This document shows positions 45,179 to 57,247 of a stretch of DNA of 64,000 nucleotides, one piece after another (the first letter of the stretch is position 1; the number at the start of each line of letters is the position of its first letter). The translations under genes and the position numbers were made by a program. Origin of the DNA: Castor canadensis (lineage: Eukaryota; Chordata; Mammalia; Rodentia; Castoridae); the NCBI RefSeq assembly GCF_047511655.1, contig NC_133396.1, positions 131,139,490 to 131,203,489 on the forward strand. The letters run 5' to 3'. Under the pieces are notes generated by a model. That model did no database searches. It was given only the letters and a program-made list of their open reading frames with translations, and was not told where the DNA came from.

Positions 45179-46389
45179 TTACGTGTTTTATAGACCAGGC
45201 ATTAAGCTTAAAAAAGATATGCTCCTACTGCTGCTAATGTTTTTCCCCAATTGAAGATACTACTTTTAAAAAGTTACCATCTATTGTCACTACTCCATGA
45301 AAGAAAACATGTAGTACCAAACAAAAGAAAGGGCATACTTTCCGAATAAGGACCAATTCTACCTGAGAAAGAAGACCAGTGTCCTGTATTACTGGTACTG
45401 AATTAACTCTCTGATTACTTTATTGCTGTATTGAAGCAAGCATCTTTTATATATTAAACACCTTAAATATAAGTGGCTTTTAGATTCTGGAATATTCAGT
45501 GCCAGTTTTTAAAAAAAGACTTTCACTGCCATTCTACTAATATTTCTAATGCTAAGCATGTTTTTCAAATCCGAACTTTCTTCAAGTCAAAAGTTTTTAT
45601 TTTGTGTGTGATTTCATAACTGTACAAAAAGACATTGCCACGTATTTAAACTAGTGACTCACACTGATCAGTTTAATAAATCAAAACTGGATCTATTGCC
45701 ATCTTTTCTGATGAAATTATACTATTTTCTTCTGGCGGCCAAATTCAATTCAATTATGCCCTTCAATGGAATTCCTATCAGCCCACCTCTGACCGCTCTG
45801 TTGAGTCTTCTCACAGCAATCAGCACAAAATCTGCTCCATTAACAGAGGTCTGGTACAAGAGGTGACAGGTCATTCAAGGTGACTTTCCTGGCGGCCTCA
45901 AGTAAACTGACTCCGGACAGACAGGACTCTTTTGTTGTACTTACGATGACTCTGAGGCTCTAGGTCCACAGTGTGAAAACTGGCCAATGATAATTAAGTA
46001 AACACATTTCTCTTGTTCAGCTGTCAGTGCCAGCAGTTATTTTATACTTACTTTGTAATGTGTAGCCTATGTGGTATTATTGAACCAAATTACAAATAAG
46101 ACATAAAACAAACATTTACTTTTGTAATGGTTTACAAAGAATAATTTTTAAAAGTGAATTTTAACTTCATGAAAAATATGCACATATTTCTCTCATTTCA
46201 TCTCAGAAAGATAAATACTGGTGAAGCTGTTTGTAAATAACTGAGTTCCATTTAGGTAGGCCCACCGTTTTTGTAAAAGTCAGGGCAAATGAATTACTAT
46301 TCTAATCATTAGTTTTGCCCACCTGTAAAATGAGGAGGTTTGCTTTAAGATTTTCCCAAATTTACATTTTCTAGGATTCATACTTTGAG
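45179..46389. other. Repeat-poor intergenic stretch
   Basis: Unique-looking AT-rich sequence. A 70-residue frame at 45654-45866 has no domain. Confidence 0.4.
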
Positions 46390-46858
46390 GGTGGGGGGCA
46401 GTACTGGGGTTTGAACACAGCCCCTTGCACTTGCTAAGTGGGGGCTCTATTGCTTGAGCCTTGCCCCCAGATCTTTTTGCTTTGGTTGTTTTTTGAGACA
46501 GCATTGCTTGTTTATGCCTGGACCTCCATCCCCTACTTACTGCTTCCCATGCAGCTGGGGAGTAATTGACCAAGAGTGGATCATCATTGATACCAGGTGA
46601 TAAGTACATAAAGTTCACTTTTATTTAGTGTACAGTTGCTGCATTTGTGTTTGTGTATGTGTGTGTGTGTGTGGTACTGGGGCTTGAACTCAGGGCCTAC
46701 ACCTTGAGCCACTCCATCAGCCCTTTTGTGTGATGGGTTTTTTTGAAATAGGGTTTTGTGAACTCTTTGCCCATGCTGGCCTTGAACCTCGATCCTCCTG
46801 ATCTCTGCCTCCTGAGTAGTTGGGATTACAGGTATAAGCACCCACACCCAGCTCACTT
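46390..46858 (-). repeat. Two ID/B1 dimeric SINEs, minus strand
   Basis: First at 46390-46562. The second starts with a (TG)n run at about 46655-46672, then GGTACTGGGGCTTGAACTC, and ends CACCCACACCCAGC. Confidence 0.9.
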
Positions 46859-46880
46859 GATGTACCTGAAACCTTTATAT

Positions 46881-47205
46881 AGGTTGAGTATCCCTAATCT
46901 GAAATACCTGGAACTAGAAGTGTTTTAGACTTCAGATTTTTTTGGGTTTTGAAATATTTTCATATACATAGTGAACTATCTTCAGGAAGCATACATGAAA
47001 TTTGTTTATGTTTCATGTACATCTTACATAGCCTGAAGGTAACTTTCTGCAACATTTTGAAGTGTCTGCATTCTGACTGAGACCCATCACATGAAGTCAG
47101 GTGTGGAATTTTCCACTTGTGGCGATCAGCTCACTGCTCAGAAAGTTCCAGATTCTGGAGCATTTCGGAATTTGGATTTTCAGATTCAGAATGCTCAATT
47201 TGGCC
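46881..47205. mobile_element. Near-full non-autonomous DNA transposon
   Basis: It begins AGGTTGAGTATCCCTAATCTG and its far end AGATTCAGAATGCTCAATTTG is an imperfect inverted repeat. About 325 bp, the most complete of the three copies in the window. Confidence 0.75.
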
Positions 47206-47214
47206 CAGCATCTT

Positions 47215-47760
47215 TAGTCCCTGCCTTTTCACTTATAAGTCCAAGCTGTGTAATCTTCAGCTTACCACTGAACTTTTGGCTCAAATTCAACATGTCTAAA
47301 GCCAAATTTATCATCTGCCTTTTCTGACTTCCCTCTTGCCTGTGCTGGGACCATGCCTCAGTCATGTTCAAAACCTCAGTGCCATCCATGACTCATTTTC
47401 TCCCTAATCTTCCTATCTGCTTTGTCACTAATACTAGCATTTTATTTCAAAGTGGCTGCCTTTTCATGTTGCACTGAAGCCCAGGACTCCATCACCTCTG
47501 ACTGCCCAGTTTAACTTGGGATCCTCTCACTCAGCATCCTTCCATCCAGAGCAGAAGAGTTTCAGAGAGTGTCACTTCACTATTCCTCTGGTGTTTCCTG
47601 GCTCAGAAACCTTAGCAGCTCCCTGTTAACAGCATCATCAAATTCGAGTTCTGGCTAGGACCTGAATCCTCCCCCATCTTGGCCTACTTTATGCTGTCTG
47701 CCCGCTGCATCCAGCACAAACCATTGCCTGGCCTTTCTGTCTACACACAGTTCTGAACAC
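47215..47760 (+). repeat. L2 fragment, plus strand
   Basis: CAGCTCCCTGTTAACAGC, TCTTGGCCTACTTTATGC and preceding pyrimidine-rich sequence follow the L2 ORF-end pattern. Confidence 0.55.
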
Positions 47761-47859
47761 CATCACAGGAGGGCCGGGCCGTAATCACGTTTGTAATACA
47801 AATAATGAACTGCTGGGCAGTGAGAAGTGATCACTGATAAGCTCTTGGACTAAAAGAAA

Positions 47860-49437
47860 GCAAAGAATCTGCTTACGGAAGCCAATTTTAATTAGCATTG
47901 TTTTTACACTTTTCCTCCCATTTTGAATCCTAGTAATATTTTCATTGTAATTATGGAGGTGCTTACGTGCTGGTTGGGAATCAGAAACTGATAGTAAATT
48001 GAGTTCTAAAACTAGGACAACATTCTAGAACTGACAGCGCTGCTATGCTTATGAGTTAGGGAATAGGGAGCATTAAATGTAGTGTTTTGTGAAAGGAAAC
48101 TAGGAGTTTCTAAATGTTTGTTATCATTTTAAGACATTTTACACAATGACTTTCATGAATGCAAAACATAAAATACCCAGAAAACTCCTAGTTGAAAATA
48201 ACATTTTATGTAAGGAAAGAATTCTTGGAAAGATAGTTTAAAAAGCAAATATGGTAGCCTATGAGGAGGAGAGGGCTGACTTTGTAAGTTCTTTGAAAAT
48301 ACTATGAAAGAGGGAGGAGGAGAGGATAAACATGTTCAAAGCCCACTGAGTGCATCTGTGGAGCTGTCATGATGGAACCTTCTTGTATCATTAATGTATG
48401 CTAATTAAAACATAAAACTTAAAAGCAACAAACCCATCGTATAGATTTATTATTGATTTATCGACTTATTGATAAATGGCTACTCAATGTTCTTTTTAAA
48501 TCCTGTTGGATTCGGGGAGGTGTAATAAGGATTTAGAGGCTGCTTTTGCTAAAAAGCAGATTCCTCAGTTGGGCCCACAGATGCCCGATGGCTTCCTACA
48601 AACAGGAGAAAATTTGGTTTCTCTCCTTTGTTTTATGTTTGTCCCCTTTACTGCCTTAAAATGGTGGGTCAGATTCCTGCTCAACTCTGTTAATCGTTTA
48701 AGTAGCATTCACGGTGACCCTCTCATTTCAAGGCTGAAGACACCAAGGTTAGAGTAACTAACCTTGCAGATTTGTAGGGACATTGTAGTTAACAGATTGT
48801 CACCTCAGGTTCCAGACCAGCACATGGCACATTCTCCCCGCTCAGTCTTCTTGGATCGCAGGAACAATGGAGCCTTGCAGGCAGATCACCTGATCAAGAC
48901 ACTGACCCCCGTAACGGGAGCAATTATACCTATGATGGGAACTGAGGCTGACCCCCCCAAGCAAGAACAATCATCTCTTGATGGCTTGGTGATAAAACTG
49001 TCCCAGAACTTTGCAGAACCAGGGCTGACATCATGCTCAACAACCACTTTCAGGCCTGCCCCTGCTCCAATCGTCCCTATCTACACCTGAAGCTCATGTC
49101 AGTCCCCCAATGTCAGGGCTGGGAACGCTTGATTCCCTTGGGAGTAGACTGAATACATTTTTCCTGTTTCACCATGACTTCTGCCCTTTGGTTTCTGAAG
49201 TAACAATTAGTCAAAGGACAGCAACTAAAGAAAACAATGTACTCGTAGAAGGCTAATTTTAATTACACAGGAGCTGTTTTTACACTTTTTTTTCCATTTT
49301 GAGTCCTGGTGATACTTGCACTAGAATTACAGAAGCACTTAAGTGCTGGGTGGGGATCAGGAACTGGTAGTAAAGTGAGTTCTGAAAGTAGGGCAGCGTT
49401 CTAGAACTGACAGAGCTGCCGTGATAGATGAGTTAGG
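47860..49437. repeat. Diverged direct duplication, copies 1.37 kb apart
   Basis: About 47862-48060 and 49236-49437 align along their length: CAATTTTAATTAGC/TAATTTTAATTACA, CATTTTGAATCCTAGT/CATTTTGAGTCCTGGT and a shared TTCTAGAACTGACAG with GAGTTAGG at the end. By eye they look about 75-80% identical. The 1.2 kb between differs. Confidence 0.8.
48500..49210 (+). mobile_element. Possible LTR-derived block
   Basis: It ends with TGTCAGGGCTGGGAACGC, TACATTTTTCCTGTTTC and CTTTGGTTTCTGAAGTAACA, in the style of an ERV R-U5. A 108-residue frame at 48764-49090 has no domain I recognise. No viral gene is evident. Confidence 0.35.
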
Positions 49438-49594
49438 CCCTGGACAGCCAGGTTTGTTGGCACTCCTTAAGTCAGGCCTCCTCTGGCCTAGAACTTCCAG
49501 TAGTAGATGGAGAGTTTTGTGTATGTGTGTTTTGTAAGCATTCTAGTTACATTTCATTTTATGAGGAAGATAGCATTGGATCAAGAAATGAGTT

Positions 49595-49815
49595 TAAGCC
49601 AGGTGCCTGTGGCTCATGCCTGTCATCCCAGCTACTTGGGAGGCTGAGATGAAGAAGACTGTGGTTTGAGGCCAGCCAGGGCAAAGAGTTCAAGAGACCC
49701 CATCTCCAAAATAACCAGAGCAAAATGGACTGGAGATGTGGCTCAAACAGTAGAGCACCTGTTTTGCAAGTACATAGCACTAAGTTTGAACTCCAGTCCC
49801 ACACACACAAAAAAA
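49595..49815 (+). repeat. Dimeric B1-ID SINE, plus strand
   Basis: GCCAGGTGCCTGTGGCTCATG to AACTCCAGTCCCACACACAC then A's; the tail begins with CA repeats. Confidence 0.9.
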
Positions 49816-50444
49816 TTTAGTTTATATATTGAACTCTCACTAATAGATATTAAGTAGTACACATAAAAATAAAATCATTGGTTCAATGCTTATACAGAGG
49901 TATTGCATGAGGATGCATTTTTAATTAATTAGTTTATTTTTAAATAATATCATTGTAAATGACTCGAGGACAATTCAAAGGCTTTCAAAGACTGGGCACG
50001 TCACTCCAGGACTAAGAAATCAGGAATGAGTCCAAGGTGCAGGACTGACAGTTGGGCTCTTCGACCGTCTTGTCCTATCACTCGGTGCGTGCCGAGGATG
50101 ACAGTGATCTCATTAGGCTGCAAGCTTCCTTTCAAACACTTGCTGAGAGTCACCGATTTCCAGATCCCAAATATGTGAGTGAAAGTTCCTTAATTTCTCT
50201 TAACCAATCTTTGACTGTTGTTTCAATCTTGGATACATAGTGTTCTCAAAGAGTTTAACTGGCTCATTAATTCTCATTCTCTTTTGCAAAAAGACTGCTT
50301 GTTCCCATCTCCTCAGTAACTAAAGGCCAGACAGCCTTTGTGAAACTCATGAAGTCAATACACAAACTTTTTAATGTGCCACCTACATCAGTTAGGTAGA
50401 TGGCTGTGATAACCACTGTTTTCAATACCAAAATATAGACATAG
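49816..50444. other. Intergenic sequence, nothing recognised
   Basis: A 62-residue frame at 50052-50240 has no domain. Confidence 0.4.
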
Positions 50445-50690
50445 TCTTTTGTTTTGTCTTCTGAGACAAGGTCTCTCTATGTAGCCCAGGCTAGCCTAGA
50501 ACTCAGGATCCTCCTGAGTGCTGGGATTATAGCAGTGTACCACCATGCCCAGCTAGGACACAATCTTACAGTTCTTTCTTCCTTATTTATTTCAGGGTTT
50601 TTTTGTGTATGTGAGAGTGGAGTTTGAACTCAGGGTCTCACGCTTGCTAAGCAGGCGCTCTACTGCTTTAGCCACTCTGCCAGCCTTTCT
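50445..50690 (-). repeat. B1 SINE and ID SINE, minus strand
   Basis: B1 at 50445-50555 (GACAAGGTCTCTCTATGTAG). ID at 50598-50685 (GAGTGGAGTTTGAACTCAGG). Confidence 0.9.
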
Positions 50691-50909
50691 TCCTTATTTA
50701 TGAATGTGTCTATATGGTTAGTCTTACACAGGTTTAAAGTCATTCATAGCAGCTTTACCAAATTGCCAGAAATCAAGCCTATATCATTGCTGTGACAGGA
50801 CTTATATCCATAGGCTATGATGGTGACATCTCGTGATATTGCAAACCTATGATTCTGGTGGCCATGATTAAGATGTATAAAGGACTGTTACAGAAAGTTA
50901 CTTTAGATG

Positions 50910-51145
50910 GGTACATGGTGTATACCTGTAATCTCCCCAGCACTCAGAGGAGTTCAGAGGGAAGATGGTGAGTTCAAGGCCATCCTGGCTACATATAGAG
51001 ACCCTGACTCAACAAGACTAAAAAGAAAGGAAGGAAAGAAGGAAGGAAGGGAGTTAGCCTTTTTGTGATAACTGGAGATCAAACCCATGGCTCTGCTCAT
51101 GCTAGGCAAGGACCCTACCCCTAAGCTTCAGCCTCAGCCTCAAGT
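50910..51145. repeat. B1 (+) with GGAA tail, then ID (-)
   Basis: B1 at 50910-51025 has an (AAGG)n tail to 51047. ID follows at 51055-51140 (GATAACTGGAGATCAAACCC). Confidence 0.85.
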
Positions 51146-52410
51146 TAAGCTTCTTAAGAGTTCTGAAGGCTTCAGGTTGACAGCTTAAGGAAGCAGAGAC
51201 CACATCTGGAGGTCTGATTGAGCCCTATTATCATTCTCTAATCTTGAGATAATGCTCGGAGCTGCAGGGTTCGTCAATTGCATTCTTGCTTTGTTGTAGA
51301 AGAGGTAGGGCTGAAGTTAGAGGCAAAGAAGAGCAAGTTCCCAGAGCCTGCATGAGTTGCTGCACCCAGACCTGCATGTTTTAGGGTACTGCTGGATGTG
51401 AGGGAGAGTTAACCCCCGCCCCAGCACATGGCATCGTTGGTGGGTGTTCCATGGTAGAAAAGCCAGGGAAGGTGTGACTTCCCTTCACCTCCTCATGGCC
51501 TCTCTGAGGTTCTTGCTTAGCATTCTGATCCCCTCACCATTTAGGATTCATGGTGAGTCTGGCACACCAAGCAGAGAATCCTGGTGAGCCCCTGTGGCTG
51601 GTGGTGGGTATGCATGTGCAGGAGAAGGGCAGACATTTGACAATAACTAAGAAAAATCTAGAAGCCTATCATGATTTTATGGACATCAGGCTTGGTTTTA
51701 TGCCCATGATGTTTCTATTTTATGAAAGGAAATAGAATCCTCATAAATTAACACGGAGACAGTGTTTTATTTGGTTGAGAGAGCCCCTTAAAGGAAAACT
51801 TTAAACCCTGATGGGGGAATACTGTTTTATGACACAATTTCGTTTTTTAAAAAGCATCTAAAATATTAAATGGTGATTATGAAAATGGAACTGCAGATTC
51901 AATAAAATTGTTATGAATAGCAAATAGTCATCAGTTAAGTACTTAGAAAACTGGTTTGTAAGCTTTTAATAATATGGAAAAAAAGCAGTGATACAATTAT
52001 CTTTTTAATACTGTCATCAATGAAGGTAGGTGAATGAAGAAATAATGGAAACTCAAGGAAGGCAAGGCTATAAAGGAGCATGATTGATGCTCTTTTTGAT
52101 TGATAGTTCTTATTAATACTAACAGGGAGGGGAGAGCAGATCCCCTGCCTAGGTGGAGCTGTAAGGAGGTGGGGGGAATTGCACTCACTGAAGACTGGTT
52201 ATTATGTACAATGAAAGCTTGGGGAGATGCTAATGATTAAATTACTTCTAAGATAATAAACTTCACATTCCTTTCTAGCTAGATAATAAGCATTGTTTCT
52301 CTGACAAATGGAAAGGAACTACTGCAGATCAAAATTTGTGTAGTGATTCTTTAAGAAACAAAATAATAGCCGAACTTCGAAAGTGTTTAAAGAGACAGTG
52401 AATAACTAAC
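51146..52410. other. Intergenic stretch with few repeats
   Basis: Unique-looking sequence from about 51146. It includes GATGCTAATGATTAAATTACTT near 52226. No gene is seen. Confidence 0.4.
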
Positions 52411-52610
52411 TTTGCGGTCACCTTTCCTCAGCATCAGGCAGTGTTTAACTTCTAGGATCAGCCCATTCCTCTTCTTAGGAGCCCTAGAAGGTAAGGGCCA
52501 TTTATCCAGATTTCAGAGGGGCTCCCTCAGGCCAAGGTCAGATGCAGAGCCAGGATTCAACCTGAAGCAGGCAGACTCTAGCATCTGGGCATAGAACTAC
52601 TTCCCTGTGC
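52411..52610 (-). repeat. Probable MIR, minus strand
   Basis: TAAGGGCCATTTATCCAGATTTCAGAGG then GAGCCAGGATTCAACCTGAAG, the reverse MIR core. Confidence 0.65.
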
Positions 52611-52626
52611 TCAGTGGTTGTGGACT

Positions 52627-52955
52627 TTTTTATTTTTGTTTTTTGGTGCTACTGCGATTTTAACTTAGGGCCTCCTCCAGCTTGCTAGTCAAGCTTGCTA
52701 ACATTTTAACCACACTTTTTTGCTTTAGTTATTTTCCAGGTAAAATCTCTCCACTTTTCCCTGACTGGCCTGGATCACCATCCTCCTACCTATGGCCTCT
52801 CATAGTGGGAAGGACTGGTCCACACCACCATGCACAGCTATTGATTGAGTTGGCATTTTGCTAACTTTTTGCCTGGGCTGACCTGGAACTTTCATCCTCC
52901 CAATCTCCACCTTCTGAGTAGGTGGGATTACAGGCCTGAGCCCCTGTGCCCAGCC
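52627..52955 (-). repeat. Extended ID/B1 SINE, minus strand
   Basis: GGTGCTACTGCGATTTTAAC, then two B1-like ends (CACCACCATGCACAGC, CTGAGCCCCTGTGCCCAGCCC). Confidence 0.85.
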
Positions 52956-53400
52956 CTGTGCTCACCTTTCATAGAGATAAACAACAGGCAAGTCGCTTCC
53001 GCTGTGCACTGGAATTCTCCTTTCTTTTCAAAGTGGGACCATTTTCTGTTTAGAAGCAAGCCCTCTAGAGCTAAAGAGACCACTGGGCGGCTTCTTTTTT
53101 TCCCTCTTAAGTGCCCCAGAGAGGGAAAGTGGGAATGTCCATGGCTCCTTGGGGGGCTAGGGCCAGTACCCAAGCCCTCTGAGTCCTTCCACAACTAGTT
53201 CTGCCTGCTTTATTAGCCCCCGGTGCTCTTGAGGACATGGCTGTGCTGTCGCCAGTGAATGCTTAGCAAGCATTGATAAAGAGTATAACCTACTAATATA
53301 CTAGGAAAACTTATATAAAGTAACATAATAAACTCTACAAGTAACATTGTATTTAAAAAACCCATGAACTTATGTCATTAAAAGTAAAACTAAGCTAGTA
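52956..53400. other. Intergenic sequence, nothing recognised
   Basis: Overlapping frames of about 88-117 residues on both strands include SINE DNA and have no domain. Confidence 0.35.
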
Positions 53401-53440
53401 CACCTGCAATGCCACCTACTTGGGAGGCTGAGGCAGAAGG
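53401..53440 (+). repeat. B1 SINE cut short at the ERV-like boundary
   Basis: CACCTGCAATGCCACCTACTTGGGAGGCTGAGGC, then it stops abruptly where the next element begins. Confidence 0.7.
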
Positions 53441-53447
53441 GTTACTT

Positions 53448-54460
53448 TGTTAATGGCAAATGGTGTTTTCAGGAGATGTTGGTCCTTGCATTCCCACATG
53501 GAAGAATTCAAGCAGAATGTGTGAGTGTAAAAGGGGTTTATTAAAAGTTAGGAAAGGAAGTGCAAAGGAAGCATGGTGGGTGCAGGTGGAGTCTGCTAGT
53601 TGAGAGGACATGCTACATGACTTTGCCTTTTGCCAGAAGCTAAGAAGGCTTAAATATTAGAGCACATGCATAAGAGCCCCTTTTTAAAAAGTCTCTCAGC
53701 TTTGGTTACTTTTAGAGGTCTAGCATAATTAACTCCATCTGCATCTGGACAAGTCTCATTTGTGCAGTTCTTTTGAACTGTCGTGGGTGGCTGAACGCCA
53801 CTTGTTGCTCAGAGAAGTTGGGGGACTCTGACCACTTGGGGGTCGTGTCCTTGTAAACTGTTTCTCTGAACATTCATCTCTGAAGAGTTTTGCCAATTTG
53901 GCAGTTTTGTCCCTCGGGACGGGAGTGCTTCTCCTAGAAAGTCCAGAAAGTCACATTTTGTCCCAGGGAGGAGGGGAAGCAACACATCAGAAATCAGTGC
54001 CAATGCAACCTTTTGGGGCAAATTAAGCAACAAAGAGATTTATTTGAAAACAAAAATGGCTCTTAGGCTGGGCCTAATTAAATCTAATTGTCCCATAGGG
54101 GATGTACTGACACCTTCAAATTGCTGTAAAGTGTTAGTAGGTAACAGTTACAAAGTTTTTACAAGAAAAATACAAAGTGACCCCAATAGTTAAGAGTGTC
54201 TGTCCTGGTTGATAGATAAGCACTTGTCAGAGTCATTATTAATGGGCTTGCCTGTAATGTTTTTGAAGGATCAGAATTGTAATGATAAAACTTAAAGTAA
54301 CCATGATTAATTACAATTTAAACCTTGGATATTGGTTAGGTAAAGTAACAAGTTAGTGGTTGTCAGCACTGAATTGACAGTACTGACAATTAAAAACACT
54401 AAATGTTTAGGGGAATGCAGTGTCAGTAATTTTAAACAGCCCCCCATTTCGATGCTCGGT
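53448..54460 (-). mobile_element. ERV-like segment (LTR and flanking), minus strand
   Basis: On the minus strand a TATA-like ATATTTAAG (53648-53657) precedes AATAAA (complement of 53537-53542) by about 110 bases, an LTR layout that ends near TTGCCATTAACA. A second AATAAATCTC-type signal lies at 54038-54046 and a minus-strand 74-residue frame follows from 54033. It is old and broken, and no retroviral protein is recognised. Its far edge is uncertain. Confidence 0.45.
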
Positions 54461-54902
54461 TGTATATCATACATAGTATTTAGTTACCTGACAGATGTCA
54501 ACAAATCATTGTTTATCTGACAGACAGCTGTCAGGCCTCAATAGTAGAACTTTTAACATTTGTCATAAAGAGCAAAAATGTGAAAGATCTTATTAGCTAG
54601 AATTACCTTACGTAAAAGAATGATAGCTGTTTACATGTATACATTTTTAACTTTGCAAATGATTTTGTAACATATAGCTACAAGGCATTAGCAGTATTAG
54701 AACCATTTAAAATAATTTTTTCTTAGGTTTTTTTTTTTTTTTTAGTGTTGCCAGAAAAATACCTTAGGGTTGTGGCAGGATGTAAAGAATAGTAATAATT
54801 TCAAATGGGCTATATAGAGAACTAGTCATCTTATTTTTAGTTAGTAGGATCAAAGCATCACCCAGTTCTTAAGGATACAGCCAAGTGAATATGCTGGCTT
54901 TG
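54461..54902. other. AT-rich intergenic sequence
   Basis: No repeat or gene was assigned apart from a T run near 54730. Confidence 0.35.
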
Positions 54903-55055
54903 GCCGGCAGGGTGGCTTGGGTCTTAGGGCACTGGCCTAGTGGTTGGGAGGTCCTGGGTTCAAGGCCAAGGCCAACAGCCTTGAACTAAGATCTTCCCAT
55001 TGTCTGCCTCCTGAATGGCTAGGATTGTGGATATGAACCACTGCACTATGCCTGT
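54903..55055. repeat. Head-to-head SINE pair: ID (+) and B1 (-)
   Basis: CCGGCAGGGTGGCTTGGGTC to GTCCTGGGTTCAAG reads as a plus-strand ID-type unit. It joins CTGCCTCCTGAATGGCTAGG, a minus-strand B1 end, at about 54975. Confidence 0.6.
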
Positions 55056-55060
55056 TATTA

Positions 55061-55200
55061 TCCTGTTTTACAGGTGAAACCAAAGCACAGAGTTTAGTAA
55101 CTTCCCCAAGATCACACAGGCACTATAGTAAAGCATGGGTTGAAACCCAGGTCTATAGATTATAAAAGTCATGATCTTTTCTCATTACTACATCATATAT
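55061..55200 (-). repeat. MIR, minus strand
   Basis: CCTGTTTTACAGGTGAAACC, then AAGATCACACAGGC, the reverse MIR core. Confidence 0.85.
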
Positions 55201-56034
55201 TATTGAAAATTTTTTAAATCCCAGGTATTGAATAAAAATTTTAAATAAATAATTATTTAAAAATAATACACAAAACTTATTATTCCAGTCATAAAAAGCC
55301 CAAAGGAAAACAATACCAAGTAAAAGATGAAACATTTGATTTTATATATTTCACATTAATAATACTAAATATCATGGGAGCTGTGACAGGCTGTTAGAAG
55401 TCAGACGCCGAGAGCTGTATCTAAGGGGTAAACTATTCTTCACAGGCATTAGTAACAACACAAACTCAGAAGGACCGTTTTCATGTTTCTAGGAACAAAG
55501 GGTGAGGGGTTAGTAGATTCTGTCGTTCTTATGACAAACTGTACCTTCTTGTCTCGAGTGTGTTCTCTTCCTCACTCATGCACAGTCCTGGGCCGGCGCC
55601 TCTCCAGGAAGGCCCCCAGGGTGCTGTAGACAAAGTCTGTGACTGTGACGTTCAGATTCTGTTCTCAAAGGACTTACGAGCTCTCTGGAAGTGCAGAGGT
55701 GGACCTCAGCTTAGGTTGGTGCTCTTCGTCTGCTCTTGTTTGGTCTTGGGGGAAGGGGGTGGCAGAAGGCGAGTTACCTGAACTCCTAAGATGCCAGCCC
55801 CAACGGGCCTCGGTTCTCTTTGCCCCTAGGCCACCATTGCTGACCTTTCTCACTGTCTTTATGGCCAGTGAGAGAGCAGGTCTGGCTGCCTGCCCCTCAC
55901 TGGGAGAGTAAAATGAGAGACCCTGGCTCCCCAGGAGCTGTCACCATTTCTCCTCAAACCTCTGACACTTGAGCCAGAAAGCCTTGGAAACTTCCTTGTT
56001 CTGTGCCCATCTCCCTTGTTTTTGTTTGTCTGTT
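55201..56034. other. Intergenic sequence, no gene recognised
   Basis: Frames of 73 and 90 residues near 55560-55911 have no domain. Confidence 0.4.
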
Positions 56035-56117
56035 TATTTATTGGTGGTACTAGGATTTGAATTCAGGTCCTCATGCTTGCTAGGCAGGTGCTCTACCACT
56101 TGAACCACTCTGCCAGC

Positions 56118-56153
<36 letters not shown>

Positions 56154-56278
56154 GGGTATTTTGGAGATAGGGTCTCAACAAACTATTTGCCCCAGCTGGC
56201 CTGGAACCATGATCTTCTTTCCTGATCTCTGCCTCTTAAGTAGCTAGGATTACAGGCATGAGCCACAGGTGCGTGGCT
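56035..56278 (-). repeat. Dimeric SINE with internal (GT)n, minus strand
   Basis: GGTACTAGGATTTGAATTCAGG (ID), then (GT)16 at 56121-56152 between the ID and B1 halves, then B1 ending GCATGAGCCACAGGTGCG. Confidence 0.9.
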
Positions 56279-56394
56279 CCCATCTCCCCTCTTGCCCTGT
56301 CACCTCTGTCCCAGCCCCTTCCTCTCAGATGGCTTTTCCTCATCACCACCAGGGCCCACACACATCTCTCCAGCTTCTTCATGATTGAAATTTG

Positions 56395-56590
56395 CCCTAG
56401 TTTCATTCCTGTAATCCTAGCTATTCAGGAATGCAGAGATCAAGGCCAATCTGGGCAAAAAGTGAGCCCTTATCTCAAAAATATATCCCCGCACATACAA
56501 AGGGTTGACAGAGTGGTTCAAGTAGTAGAGCACCTATCTAGTAAGTGTGAGGCCCTGAGTTCAAACCCTAGCACCACCAAAAAACAAAAA
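56395..56590 (+). repeat. B1-ID dimeric SINE, plus strand
   Basis: CCTGTAATCCTAGCTATTCAGG to GAGTTCAAACCCTAGCACC with A's. Confidence 0.9.
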
Positions 56591-56659
56591 TTGCTCTAGC
56601 TCAAGTCAGAATGACTCTGATGAGCTAATTCACGCTGTGACGTTGGCAACATGGCTTAC

Positions 56660-56776
56660 TTTCTTTTTTTGACACAGGATCTCATCATGGAGCCCAGGCT
56701 GGCCTCGAATCCTTAATCCTCTTGCCTTTGACTCCCGAGTGCTGGGATTACAGGTATCTATCACTAGCCAGGCTCT
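56660..56776 (-). repeat. B1-type SINE, minus strand
   Basis: GACACAGGATCTCATCATGG to GATTACAGGTATCTATCAC. Confidence 0.85.
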
Positions 56777-56849
56777 TTTTACCTTGAAAGAACAATTGGT
56801 GGGTTTCAGGAGTTAGGAAATAGAAAGCGGTAGTAGCTAAATGCTCTGT

Positions 56850-57045
56850 CAGGTAAATGTCATTTAACCCTCATGACAGCCCAGTAGAGAAAGTACTATT
56901 ATTATCTCCATTTTACAGCAGAGGAAACTGAGGCACAGAGGATTTAATTAAGTTCTCCAAGGCCTTGCAGCACAGTAGTAGAACTGGAATCCAAACCCAG
57001 GCGATGCCCCCTAGACCTGCACTCTTACCATGGTCTGTGAAAGAG
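56850..57045 (-). repeat. MIR, nearly full length, minus strand
   Basis: TCATTTAACCCTCATGACAGC, CCATTTTACAGCAGAGGAAACTGAGGC and TCCAAACCCAGGCGATG. Confidence 0.9.
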
Positions 57046-57247
57046 GAGAGAGACACTTCCGGTGTGTCTTCACGGTAGCCCACAAATCACATCAGCTGGA
57101 AGATGCTTAAGCCACACCAGAGCCTGGCCATGGTTCTGAGGGCAAAGCTTAAGTGACCAACCTTGCTTAACAGCGGCACCTGATGAATGCAAGTGCAGAC
57201 ATGTATTAAAGCCCTGGAGCCTGGCTCTAGAGGGTTCCTGACAGATT

